Source of the DNA: Micromonospora sp. RP3T
GTDB lineage: Bacteria; Actinomycetota; Actinomycetes; Mycobacteriales; Micromonosporaceae
Assembly: GCF_003027925.1 (NCBI RefSeq)
Contig: NZ_PYPS01000046.1
Span: 1 to 57,479, forward strand
Reading direction: 5' to 3'
Length of the DNA: 57,479 nt
A program made the position numbers and the translations under genes. The notes under the pieces are model-generated. The model did no database searches. It was not told the origin of the DNA and saw only the letters and a list, made by a program, of their open reading frames with translations. Below, piece after piece: positions 7,493 through 14,980 of this stretch. Numbering within the stretch: position 1 is the first letter of the stretch; every line of letters begins with the position of its first letter.

Positions 7493-7735
7493 ATGTTGAC
7501 GATGTATTCCACCCCGTGGTGCGGCTACTGCCACCGGCTGAAGTCGCAGCTCGACCGGGAGGGCATCGCGTACGAGGTGGTCGACATCGAGCAGAACCCG
7601 ACGGCCGCGGAGTTCGTGATGGGCGTCAACGGCGGCAACCAGACCGTGCCGACGCTGCGCTTCGCCGACGGCAGCGCCCTGACCAACCCCTCGATCAACC
7701 AGGTCAAGCAGCACCTCGCCGCCCTGCCCGGCTGA
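7493..7735 (+). CDS. mrx1: Mycoredoxin, glutaredoxin-like
   Basis: An 80-residue glutaredoxin fold protein, MLTMYSTPWCGYCHRLKSQL, with the CGYC dithiol active site at about residues 10-13 and the TVPTLRFADGS cis-proline region. The ATG at 7493 is chosen because TTGGAGGACC lies 6-15 bp upstream; an earlier in-frame ATG at 7478 lacks one. Mycoredoxin-1 reduces mycothiol mixed disulfides. A mycothiol biosynthesis gene (mshB) is present at 49.3-50.2 kb, which fits. It is divergent from uvrD2, as in mycobacteria. Confidence 0.92.
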   Translation: MLTMYSTPWCGYCHRLKSQLDREGIAYEVVDIEQNPTAAEFVMGVNGGNQTVPTLRFADGSALTNPSINQVKQHLAALPG

Positions 7736-7750
7736 CCTGCCCGCACCCGC

Positions 7751-7791
7751 GCCGGTCGGCCGTACCCGGATTCCGGGTGCGGCCGACCGGC
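7751..7791. terminator. Bidirectional hairpin terminator
   Basis: A 12-bp outer stem (GCCGGTCGGCCG and complement) encloses an inner ACCCGG/CCGGGT stem. It separates the convergent mrx1 and MFS transporter genes, and starts 15 bp after the mrx1 stop. Confidence 0.75.
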
Positions 7792-7796
7792 GTCGG

Positions 7797-9065
7797 TCAC
7801 GGCGTCCGGCGCCGGCGGCTGGCGGCGAGCAGCTCGTCGTCGAGCGGCCGGCGGGGCGTCGGGACGCGGGCCGGGCCGGCCGTCCCCGGCGGGGTGAGGC
7901 GACGGCCCCGCCAGAGGTAGAGTCCGCCGCCCGTGGTGACGATTCCGACCAGCACGAACAGCAGCCGGTAGTCGAAGACGCCGACGAGCAGCGCGCCGGT
8001 GCCGATGGAGACCGCCTGCGGCCCGCTGACCAGCGCCCGGGACGCGGCGGTGACCCGGCCCAGCAGCCCCGGCGGGGTCCGTCGTTGGACCAGCGTGTGC
8101 AACCCCACCATGGTCAGCGGCAGCGAGACGCCGGCCAGCAGCAGCGCCACCACCCCGAGCCAGAGCCGGGGGTACGCCAGCGCCAGCGCGGCCGGGCCGA
8201 AGAACGTCACGCCGGTGGCCAGCGCGCCCAGCTCGCCGAGCCGGCGGACCACGGGGGCGGAGAGCAGTCCGCCGACCAGACCGCCCACCCCCTGCACCAT
8301 GATCAGCACACCGACGAACGCGGCGTCGCGGTGCAGGCCCAGGTCGACGTACGCGAAGATCAGCGACTCGGTGAAGCCCATCACCAGCGAGGCGACGCCG
8401 TAGCCGACCAGGGCCCGGCGCAGCGCCGCCTCCCGGGCCAGGTGACGCAGCCCGGCGCCCAGTCCGGCCGGCCAGCGGCTCCCGGGCCCGGTCGGCGTGC
8501 TCTCCTGCGCCCGGAGCAGCCCGACCACGGCGGCGGCGACCAGGAAACCGGCCATGGCCAGGAGCACCAGCAGCCAGCCACCGACGGCGGCGTAGATGCC
8601 GGCCCCGGCGAGCGGCCCGACCAGCCGCAGCCCCTGCCGGACGGTCTGCAGGGCGCCGTTCGCGTCGGCCAGCAGGTCGGCCGGCACCAGGTGCCGGATC
8701 AGCCCGTTGAGCACGGCGGTCAGCGTGATCGAGGAGAGGCCGTAGAGCGCCGCGACCAGGTAGATCACCCACACGTCCCCGCGGTCGCGGACGGTGAGCA
8801 GCGGGCCGAGGAGCACGACGGCGAGCAGGTTGGCGGCGATGAAGAAGGGCCGGCGGCGGTAGCGGTCGACCACCCAGCCGACCAGCGGGGCGAGCGCCAT
8901 CGGCGCGATCACGGCGAAGAGGGTGGCTCCGGCCATGCTGTCCGAGCCGGTCAGGTCCTTCACCCAGACGGCGAGCGCGAGCAGCAGGATCGACTCCGCC
9001 GCGAGGCTCGCCACCATCGCGGCGAAGAGCAGGCGGAAGTCGGGGCGGCGCAGGACGGTGCGCAT
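7797..9065 (-). CDS. MFS exporter, EntS/MFS_3-like
   Basis: A 422-residue polytopic protein beginning MRTVLRRPDFRLLFAAM, with about 12 hydrophobic segments. The motif GWVVDRYRRRPFFIA (loop 2-3 signature, around residues 60-75) and the weaker mid-protein repeat VRRLGELGA support the major facilitator family, in the EntS-like proton-driven drug/siderophore exporter branch. The ATG at 9065 follows GGAGGG; longer frames upstream are low-quality. The substrate is unknown. It is divergent from the HTH regulator at 9268 across a 200-bp A/T-richer region, so that regulator is a candidate for its control. Confidence 0.88.
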   Translation of the reverse strand: MRTVLRRPDFRLLFAAMVASLAAESILLLALAVWVKDLTGSDSMAGATLFAVIAPMALAPLVGWVVDRYRRRPFFIAANLLAVVLLGPLLTVRDRGDVWVIYLVAALYGLSSITLTAVLNGLIRHLVPADLLADANGALQTVRQGLRLVGPLAGAGIYAAVGGWLLVLLAMAGFLVAAAVVGLLRAQESTPTGPGSRWPAGLGAGLRHLAREAALRRALVGYGVASLVMGFTESLIFAYVDLGLHRDAAFVGVLIMVQGVGGLVGGLLSAPVVRRLGELGALATGVTFFGPAALALAYPRLWLGVVALLLAGVSLPLTMVGLHTLVQRRTPPGLLGRVTAASRALVSGPQAVSIGTGALLVGVFDYRLLFVLVGIVTTGGGLYLWRGRRLTPPGTAGPARVPTPRRPLDDELLAASRRRRTP

Positions 9066-9267
9066 CGGTTTCCCTCCGGCAGGTGCGCCCGCGGGCGCGT
9101 CGGGGCGGGCGCCGGCGAAGGCGCTCTCCACAGTCCTCTTTTTGTCTCTCGTGACACGCCCTCGCCGGACCTGCCGACACCGGTCGCGCCGTCCATACTG
9201 ACCGTGGGGGGCGAATTCCATACAGTTACCGTCGCGTCTCGCGACGGTCGACGGGAAAGAGGACGCC

Positions 9268-10239
9268 GTGCCTCCTGCCGCACCAGGCCCGTTTCTGCGC
9301 CGCCGCCGCCTCGGCATCGAGCTGCGCCGGCTCCGCGAACAGGCCGGTCTCACCGGTGACCAGGTCATCGAGGGGATCGGTTGGGCCTCCGCCTCCAAAC
9401 TGTCCCGCCTGGAGAACGGCCGCAGCCGGCCCGACCCGGACGACGTGGACGCGCTGCTCACGCTCTACGGCGTCGCCGCCGGGCTGCGCGCGGAGCTGAC
9501 CGGGATCGCCCACGAGGCCGGCGACATGCGCGGCTGGCTGCGCAACTTCCCGGTGATGACCCAGCAGCAGCGCGCCTTCGCCGAACTGGAGGCGGGCTGC
9601 GCGGAGATCTCCGAGTACAACCCGGTGCTGGTGCCGGGGCTGTTGCAGACCCCCGGCTACGCCCGGCACCGGATCCTGTCCGCGGCCCGGGTGGCCGAGG
9701 AGGCGGGCGATCCGGAGTCGGAGAATCCGGAGGCCGAGGTGGGTGCCCGGCAGGCCCGCCAGTCGCTGCTGGCCCACGTGCCGCGGTACACCGCGGTGCT
9801 GGAGGAGGCCGCGCTGGACCGGCGCGCCGGCCCGCCGGACGTGCTGCGGGACCAGCTCGTCCACCTGTGCGAGCTGGCCGACATGCCGAACGTGGAGCTG
9901 CGCCTGCTGCTCCGGGACGCCCGGGTCGGCGACTGGTACGTCCCGCCGACCGCGTTCTCGCTCTACCGGTTCGCCGACCCGCTCGATCCGGAGACGCTGG
10001 CCATCGAAAGTGGGTTCACCGACGTCATGTCGACCGAGGTGAACACCCTAAATCGCTATAAAGTGGTGTTCGAGTGGCTGGGCAAGTCGGCACTCTCCGC
10101 ATCGGACACCCTCTCCTGGCTGACCGAGGCGACCGGACGGCCGACCGGCACGGCTGTCGAGTCCACCGCGGCGTACGGGCCGGCAACGGCGCCGACCCAA
10201 CGCCGCCGTGACTCGGGGCGCCTCACGTCGGAACGGTGA
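9268..10239 (+). CDS. HTH regulator with DUF5753 (Scr1/WhiJ-like)
   Basis: A 323-residue protein with an N-terminal XRE-type helix-turn-helix (around 15-75, LRRLREQAGLTGDQVIEGIGWASASKLSRLENG) and a C-terminal DUF5753 domain (around 95-285; NPVLVPGLLQTPGYAR and LLRDARVGDWY are diagnostic). It begins at a GTG. This family is frequent in streptomycetes and relatives, usually paired with a DUF397 protein, as here (gene at 10302). The pair is sometimes described as toxin-antitoxin-like and in Streptomyces takes part in developmental regulation (WhiJ-type). The specific target is unknown; the divergent MFS gene is one candidate. Confidence 0.9.
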   Translation: MPPAAPGPFLRRRRLGIELRRLREQAGLTGDQVIEGIGWASASKLSRLENGRSRPDPDDVDALLTLYGVAAGLRAELTGIAHEAGDMRGWLRNFPVMTQQQRAFAELEAGCAEISEYNPVLVPGLLQTPGYARHRILSAARVAEEAGDPESENPEAEVGARQARQSLLAHVPRYTAVLEEAALDRRAGPPDVLRDQLVHLCELADMPNVELRLLLRDARVGDWYVPPTAFSLYRFADPLDPETLAIESGFTDVMSTEVNTLNRYKVVFEWLGKSALSASDTLSWLTEATGRPTGTAVESTAAYGPATAPTQRRRDSGRLTSER

Positions 10240-10301
10240 TCCCCGCGCCGACGTCGGCGTCGCTCGTCCCCATCGGAGCACCTCACCAGGAGCAGGACAC
10301 C

Positions 10302-10529
10302 ATGAACCAGATCCACACCAGCACGACCTCCCTCGCCGGCGCCGCCTGGCGCAAGAGCACCCGCAGCCAGACCTCGAACTGCGTGGAGGTCGCGCCGCTC
10401 GGCACCGGGCCGGCGACCATGGCGTTGCGGGACAGCAAGGACCCGAGCGGGCCGGTGCTGCTGTTCAACCGGGCCGGCTGGCTCGGCTTCATCGCCGGCG
10501 CGAAGAACGGCCAGTTCGACCTGAACTGA
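10302..10529 (+). CDS. DUF397 protein, partner of HTH/DUF5753 regulator
   Basis: A 75-residue protein with the DUF397 signature: AWRKSTRSQTSNCVEVAPL near residues 15-33, VALRDSKDP-type core (here MALRDSKDPSGPVLLF) and a C-terminal WLGFIAGAKNGQFDL. It starts at an ATG preceded by CCAGGAGCAGG. It sits 62 bp after the regulator gene on the same strand. DUF397 proteins are thought to bind and antagonise the partner regulator. The pairing is confident; the mechanism here is inference. Confidence 0.92.
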   Translation: MNQIHTSTTSLAGAAWRKSTRSQTSNCVEVAPLGTGPATMALRDSKDPSGPVLLFNRAGWLGFIAGAKNGQFDLN

Positions 10530-10725
10530 TCCGGCGAGGGCCCGGGGGCCGTCGGCGTCACGCCGGCGGCCCCTCGCACATCCACCCCGGACAACCGTCC
10601 TGACCTGCCATCCTCCGAACGGTCGAGCCGCCTCGTTTCACTTGCTGGGACGACCTGCCGGCGTACGATGTCGCTTGAGTGACGTGGAAGTTCCACCGCG
10701 TATCCGTCCACTTCCGGGGGACACC

Positions 10726-10995
10726 ATGCGGTTCCTGATCGTCCGCACCGAGATCCGCAGCGTCGGCGACGCCGACATCGCCGCCGCCTGGGCCGGCGGG
10801 GGACGGCTGCGGGACGAGACCCGTGCGCCGGAACCACGTCGTCAGGTCGTGCACGCCGAGAACCGGGACGCCGCCCTCCTGCTCGCCCGCGCCCTGTCCG
10901 CCGTCGGAGCGGTCCGCGCCGGCCGGCACCGGGTCAAGGTGCTGCCCATCGAGGAGCCCACCCCCGGCCGCCCGTACCGGTGGGACGGCGGATGA
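10726..10995 (+). CDS. Hypothetical small protein
   Basis: An 89-residue frame, MRFLIVRTEIRSVGDAD, with a GGGGGACACC ribosome site upstream of the ATG. It has an alternating hydrophobic beginning, an AENRDAALLLARALSAVGAVRAGRHRVKVLPI central helix-strand pattern and no membrane segment or signal peptide. I do not recognise a family. Third-position GC is high and typical of the window, so it is probably expressed. It follows the regulator/DUF397 pair by about 200 bp with no clear terminator between. Confidence 0.6.
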   Translation: MRFLIVRTEIRSVGDADIAAAWAGGGRLRDETRAPEPRRQVVHAENRDAALLLARALSAVGAVRAGRHRVKVLPIEEPTPGRPYRWDGG

Positions 10996-11125
10996 CCGAC
11001 CGCTGCTGACGTCCGTCGTGGCCGGACCGGCTCCCCCGCCGTGCTCCACGCCTCACCCGGCCACGACGGCCCGTGTTCCCGGCCCCGGACCGCCGCGGCA
11101 ACGACGGTCCCGGGCCGGGACCGCG

Positions 11126-11181
11126 TAAGGAGGGGCCCCCGCTTAACGCCTACGGCATAGGCGGGGCCCCTTATTAACGCC
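11126..11181. repeat. Dispersed GGGGCCCC repeat, copy A
   Basis: A 56-bp unit with left arm TAAGGAGGGGCCCC, centre TTAACGC...GCATAGG and right arm CGGGGCCCCTTATTAAC. It closely matches 52462-52515 and, in reverse orientation, 45690-45760. The two GGGGCCCC cores can pair to form a long hairpin, so it is a terminator-type element between the gene ending at 10995 and nudC ending at 11240. Confidence 0.75.
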
Positions 11182-11239
11182 CCGGCTCGGGTTGCGGCTC
11201 GCTGCGGCGGGGACAAGTGTCCGGGCCCGGCCGCCCCGG

Positions 11240-12187
11240 TCAGCAGTGGCCGTCGAGCCAGCGGTGCACCAGGAACAACGCGATCGACGACGGTGGGGGC
11301 AGCAGCAGGCGGTCCCCGCCGTCCACCCGGACCGGCTCGCCGGCCAGCGCGGCGCCGATCTCCCGGCGGCTGAACCACCGCGCGTCCGCGATCTCGGTCG
11401 GGTCGACCCGGATCGGCTCGTGGACGTCGGCCCGGGCCAGGAAGCCGAGCATCAGTGAGCCGGGGAACGGCCAGGCCTGGCTGGACACGTACGCGATCTC
11501 CCCGACCGCGACGCCGACCTCCTCGCGGACCTCGCGCAGCACGGCGGCCTCGGCCGACTCGCCGGGCTCGACGTAACCGGCCAGGCAGGAGTAGCGGCGT
11601 CGGCCCGGGGTGCTCGGCCAGGCCGCGTTGTTGCCCAGCAGACAGCGGCCCTCCGGGCCGTCCACCCCGTCGTGCACCAGCACGATCATGGCGGGATCGG
11701 TACGCGGCCAGGTCCGGTGGCCACCCGGGTCGACCCGGGACCAGCCGGCCTCGTCGACCTGCGTCGGCTGCCCGGTGGACGCCGAGTAGCCGTGCCGCAG
11801 GTGCCAGTTGAGCAGCGCCAACGCGGTGGTGAACAGGCCGGCGTCCCGGTCGGTCATCAGGTGGCCGACCTCACGCAGGTGCGCCCGGCGGGTGCCGGGC
11901 AGCGCGGGCAACGGGCTGTCCACCGCGAACACCGGCACCCCGTCCGGCTCCACACCGAGGAACATCGGCACCGAGCGGGGCACCTCGGACAGCTCACCGG
12001 CGCCGACCAGGACCAGCTCCGGCGGGGCCGTCTCGCCGCGGACCAGGGCGCGGCCCTCGTCGGTCGAGTCCAGCACCAGCACCCGGGCCTGCTCCCACGC
12101 CTCGGCCAGCCAGGCCGGGTCGGTACGTCGGTGCGCGGCGCGGTCCACCGTGGACCGGGCCAGCGGCGGCGCCGGCTCGCCGCTCAC
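11240..12187 (-). CDS. nudC: NAD(+) diphosphatase / deNADding NUDIX hydrolase NudC
   Basis: A 315-residue protein with the NUDIX box at 204-226 (GYVEPGESAEAAVLREV then REEVGV) and the NudC-specific block SQAWPFPGS (236-244), which reads SQPWPFPxS in most homologues. NudC cleaves NAD(H) to NMN and AMP and can remove NAD caps from RNA. The zinc-ribbon region that precedes the NUDIX domain is present in outline (HGYSASTGQPTQVDEAGW...PRTDP, ~132-164), but all four cysteines are gone. The GTG start overlaps the TGA of the upstream M16 gene (GTGA), showing translational coupling. Mycobacterial nudC lies in the comparable neighbourhood near uvrD2. Confidence 0.92.
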   Translation of the reverse strand: MSGEPAPPLARSTVDRAAHRRTDPAWLAEAWEQARVLVLDSTDEGRALVRGETAPPELVLVGAGELSEVPRSVPMFLGVEPDGVPVFAVDSPLPALPGTRRAHLREVGHLMTDRDAGLFTTALALLNWHLRHGYSASTGQPTQVDEAGWSRVDPGGHRTWPRTDPAMIVLVHDGVDGPEGRCLLGNNAAWPSTPGRRRYSCLAGYVEPGESAEAAVLREVREEVGVAVGEIAYVSSQAWPFPGSLMLGFLARADVHEPIRVDPTEIADARWFSRREIGAALAGEPVRVDGGDRLLLPPPSSIALFLVHRWLDGHC

Positions 12188-13524
12188 GTGGATGCGCCCT
12201 CCGTGCGCACCGGGCCGAGCGCGGCGAGCGAGTCGGCCACCCGGGCCGCGTCGCCGAGCACCACGGTGACCGCCTTCGCCGGGGCGAGGTACCGGGCCGC
12301 CACCTCGGCGACGTCGTCCACGGTCGCGGCGGCCAGCCGGGCGGCGTGCTCGGCGAGGAAGTCCAGCCGCAGCCCGTTGCCGGCGTACGCGCTGGTCAGC
12401 GACGCGAGGCCGGCCTGGGTGGACATGCCGAGCTGGAGCGTGCCGAGCGCGTACTGGCGGGCCTGCTCCAGCTCGTCCGGCTTCGGCGGCACGGTCGCCA
12501 GCCGGCCCAGCTCGTAGCTGGTCTCCAGCAGCGCGGGCGCGGTCACCTCGGTGGCCACCTCGGCGCCGGCCACCAGCACCGACCCGGCCACCGAGTGCTC
12601 CACCACGGAGTGCGGCCCGTACGTGTAGCCCTTGTCCTCCCGGATGTTCTCCACCCAGCGGGACGAGAAGTAGCCGCCGAAGAGCAGGTTGGCCAGTTGC
12701 AACGCGGCGTGGTCGGGGTGGGTGCGGGGCACCGCCGGCAGCGCGAGGCGCAGCGAGGACTGCACCGAGCCGGGCCGGTCGACGAGCAGCAGCGGGCCGG
12801 GCTCCAGCGGCGGCGCGGGCGGCAGCTCGGCGACGTGGCCGTCGCCCCGCCAGCCGGCGAGTGCCGCCTCGGCCGCGTCCAGCGCCCGCGCCGGCTGCAC
12901 GTCGCCGACCAGCACCAGCACCGCCCCGGCCGGGTGCACCCGCTCGGCGTGCAGCCGACGCAGCGCGGCCGGGCGGACCGCCCGGACCTGGTCGGGCTCG
13001 GGCGTCTGCGTCGCGTACGGGTGGCGGCCGTAGACGCGCGTGAGCAGCGCGGTCCGGGCCAGGTGGGACGGCTGGCTCTGGGCGACCTGGATCCGGTCGA
13101 CGAGACGGTCCCGCTCGGTGGCCACCCAGTCGGCCGGGTAGCTGGCGCCGGTGAGCACTTCGGCGAGCAGCTCCAGCATCCGGTCCAGCCCGGTCACCAG
13201 GCCGGCGCCGGAGAGCATCAGCCGGTCCGGGTCGACGCCGGCGGAGAGCCCGCCGCCGACCTTCTGGAGTTCGGCGGCGATCTCGGTGGCGCTGTGCGCC
13301 TCGGTGCCGGCCAGCACGGTCTGCGCCAGCATCGCGCCGCGGGCCAGGTGGGCCCGCCCGAACGGCATCCAGAGCCGCAGCTCGACCAGGGGTACTGCGG
13401 GTCGGCGTACCGCGATCACGGTGAGGCCGTTGCCGAGCGTGCGTTCCGCCTGCTTCGGCACGGTGAGCCGCCGGTTCGGGCCGAGCGCCGGCAGCGGACG
13501 GACGGTGGTGGTGGTGGTGGTCAT
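12184..13524 (-). CDS. M16 family peptidase subunit, likely non-catalytic
   Basis: A 446-residue M16 (pitrilysin/insulinase-type) protein. It keeps the fold features, such as RLWMPFGRAHLARGAMLAQTVL near 50-72 and the RxxxxYxYG element NIREDKGYTYG near 298, but it has no HxxEH zinc motif where its neighbour has one. This matches the M16B two-subunit arrangement in which one subunit is catalytic and the other supplies the R/Y substrate-binding pair. It starts MTTTTTTVRPLP and overlaps the stop of the catalytic subunit by 4 bp, and its own stop overlaps nudC. The two M16 proteins therefore probably form a heterodimer. The substrate is unknown. Confidence 0.88.
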   Translation of the reverse strand: MTTTTTTVRPLPALGPNRRLTVPKQAERTLGNGLTVIAVRRPAVPLVELRLWMPFGRAHLARGAMLAQTVLAGTEAHSATEIAAELQKVGGGLSAGVDPDRLMLSGAGLVTGLDRMLELLAEVLTGASYPADWVATERDRLVDRIQVAQSQPSHLARTALLTRVYGRHPYATQTPEPDQVRAVRPAALRRLHAERVHPAGAVLVLVGDVQPARALDAAEAALAGWRGDGHVAELPPAPPLEPGPLLLVDRPGSVQSSLRLALPAVPRTHPDHAALQLANLLFGGYFSSRWVENIREDKGYTYGPHSVVEHSVAGSVLVAGAEVATEVTAPALLETSYELGRLATVPPKPDELEQARQYALGTLQLGMSTQAGLASLTSAYAGNGLRLDFLAEHAARLAAATVDDVAEVAARYLAPAKAVTVVLGDAARVADSLAALGPVRTEGAST

Positions 13525-14831
13525 TTGGCACCTCCGGCCACGACCTCGACGGATGCGCGACGCTCGGGTCGCAGCGTGGCGGCGGCGGCGCGGACCTGCT
13601 CCTCGGTGACCGCGCCGACCAGTCGGGGCAGTTCGTTGAGCAGCCCCGGTTCGCCGCGTTGCTGCTCCAGCACGGCCATCCGCAGCGCGCGGCCGAGCAC
13701 CGCGTCGGTGTCGCGCAGCAGGTGGGTGGCCATCCGGGCCTGGGTACGCGCCAGCTCCCCGTCGGTCAGCCCGTCGGTGGCCAGCCGGTCCAGCTCCTCG
13801 TCGATCGTGCGCAGCACCTTGTCCACGTCGCCGCCGGGCGGCAGGTGGGCCTGGAGCAGCAGCGCGGTGGGGTCGCGGACGTCGAACGGGTCGCCCATGA
13901 AGCTGAGGTAGCCGCCCAGGCCGGTGACCGTGCGGTCGCGCTGCACCAGCCGCTCGACCAGCCGGGACGCGTCGCCGTCGGTGAGCACCTCGGCGAGCAC
14001 CACGAAGGGCAGGTAGCCGGCGAAGTCGGTGATCGGGTCGGGCACCCGCCAGGCGCTCGCCACCGCCGGCAGCGGGGCCAGCGCGTCGGTGTACGTGCTG
14101 CGCCGCTCGGTGGTCAGGTCGGGCTCGGCGAAGTCGGGCCGCTCCGGCGCGGGGCGGGCCGGCACGTCGCCGAAGTGCCGCTCGATCAGCGCGGTCGCCT
14201 CGGCCACGTCGATGTCGCCGCTGACCGCCAGCACCGCGTTACCGCTGGCGTAGTAGTGCCGGAAGAAGTCGGCGGCGTCGGCCACCGTCGCGGACTCCAG
14301 GTCGTCGAAGGAGCCGTAGCCGTCGTGCGCGTTCGGGAACGTGTCGAACATCACCGGCGGCAGCGTCAGCCAGGGGAACCCGCCGTACGGCCGGTTGAGC
14401 ACATTGACCCGGATCTCCTCCTTGACCACGTCGACCTGGTTGCGCAGGTTCTCCTCGGTGAGCCGGGGGCCGCGCATGCGGTCCGCCTCCAGGAAGAGCG
14501 CCCGCTCCAGCGCGTTGCTCGGCAGCGTCTCGAAGTAGTCGGTGTAGTCGAAGTGGGTGGAGCCGTTGAACGTGCCGCCGGCGCCCTGCACGTGCCGGAA
14601 GTGCGCGAGTTTCTCCAGGTTCTCCGAGCCCTGGAACATCAGGTGCTCGAAGAGGTGGGCGAAGCCGGTGCGCCCCTGCGGCTCGGAGCGGATGCCGACG
14701 TCGTAGACCACCGCCACCCCGATCACCGGGGCGCTGCGGTCCGGGGTGAGCACCACCCGTAGGCCGTTGTCGAGGGCGAACCGCTCGACCGGGTATTTCG
14801 TCGCTGGGATCTTCGCTCTCCTGGTCGGCAC
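13521..14831 (-). CDS. M16 family zinc metallopeptidase, catalytic subunit
   Basis: A protein of about 436 residues from the GTG at 14831 (MPTRRAKIPATKYPVERF); the start is tentative because no strong ribosome site is visible. A TAGTGT hexamer 7 nt before this GTG would suit a leaderless transcript. The inverted zinc motif HLFEH is at residues 59-63 (His59, Glu62, His63), followed by the distal glutamate region VDVVKEEIRVNV. HFDYTDYFETLP and YGGFPW are typical of M16B processing-type peptidases. It is the first gene of an operon with the non-catalytic subunit and nudC, each joined by 4-bp overlaps. It has no signal peptide, so a cytoplasmic oligopeptide-degrading role is likely. Confidence 0.9.
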   Translation of the reverse strand: MPTRRAKIPATKYPVERFALDNGLRVVLTPDRSAPVIGVAVVYDVGIRSEPQGRTGFAHLFEHLMFQGSENLEKLAHFRHVQGAGGTFNGSTHFDYTDYFETLPSNALERALFLEADRMRGPRLTEENLRNQVDVVKEEIRVNVLNRPYGGFPWLTLPPVMFDTFPNAHDGYGSFDDLESATVADAADFFRHYYASGNAVLAVSGDIDVAEATALIERHFGDVPARPAPERPDFAEPDLTTERRSTYTDALAPLPAVASAWRVPDPITDFAGYLPFVVLAEVLTDGDASRLVERLVQRDRTVTGLGGYLSFMGDPFDVRDPTALLLQAHLPPGGDVDKVLRTIDEELDRLATDGLTDGELARTQARMATHLLRDTDAVLGRALRMAVLEQQRGEPGLLNELPRLVGAVTEEQVRAAAATLRPERRASVEVVAGGAK

Positions 14832-14910
14832 GAGATCGACACTAGCGCCTCCGTACCGGCCACACCGGCGGTGTGCCGTGGCCGAACGGTGGACAGATGC
14901 GGGACGGGTC

Positions 14911-14960
14911 TTGACGCCGCCCGGCACCCTGCCCCACTCTTCCTACCAACTAAATAGGAA
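14911..14960 (+). promoter_or_regulatory. Promoter/operator region of the SsuABC-type operon
   Basis: A TTGACG hexamer (14911-14916) may be a -35 element. Downstream lies a perfect inverted repeat TTCCTA (14940-14945), 9-bp spacer, TAGGAA (14955-14960), 20 bp before the start codon. This A/T-rich palindrome stands out in GC-rich DNA. Because an Rrf2-type regulator gene ends the operon, it is the best candidate operator for it. Confidence 0.5.
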
Positions 14961-14980
14961 TACTGCGGATTGGACTTTCG

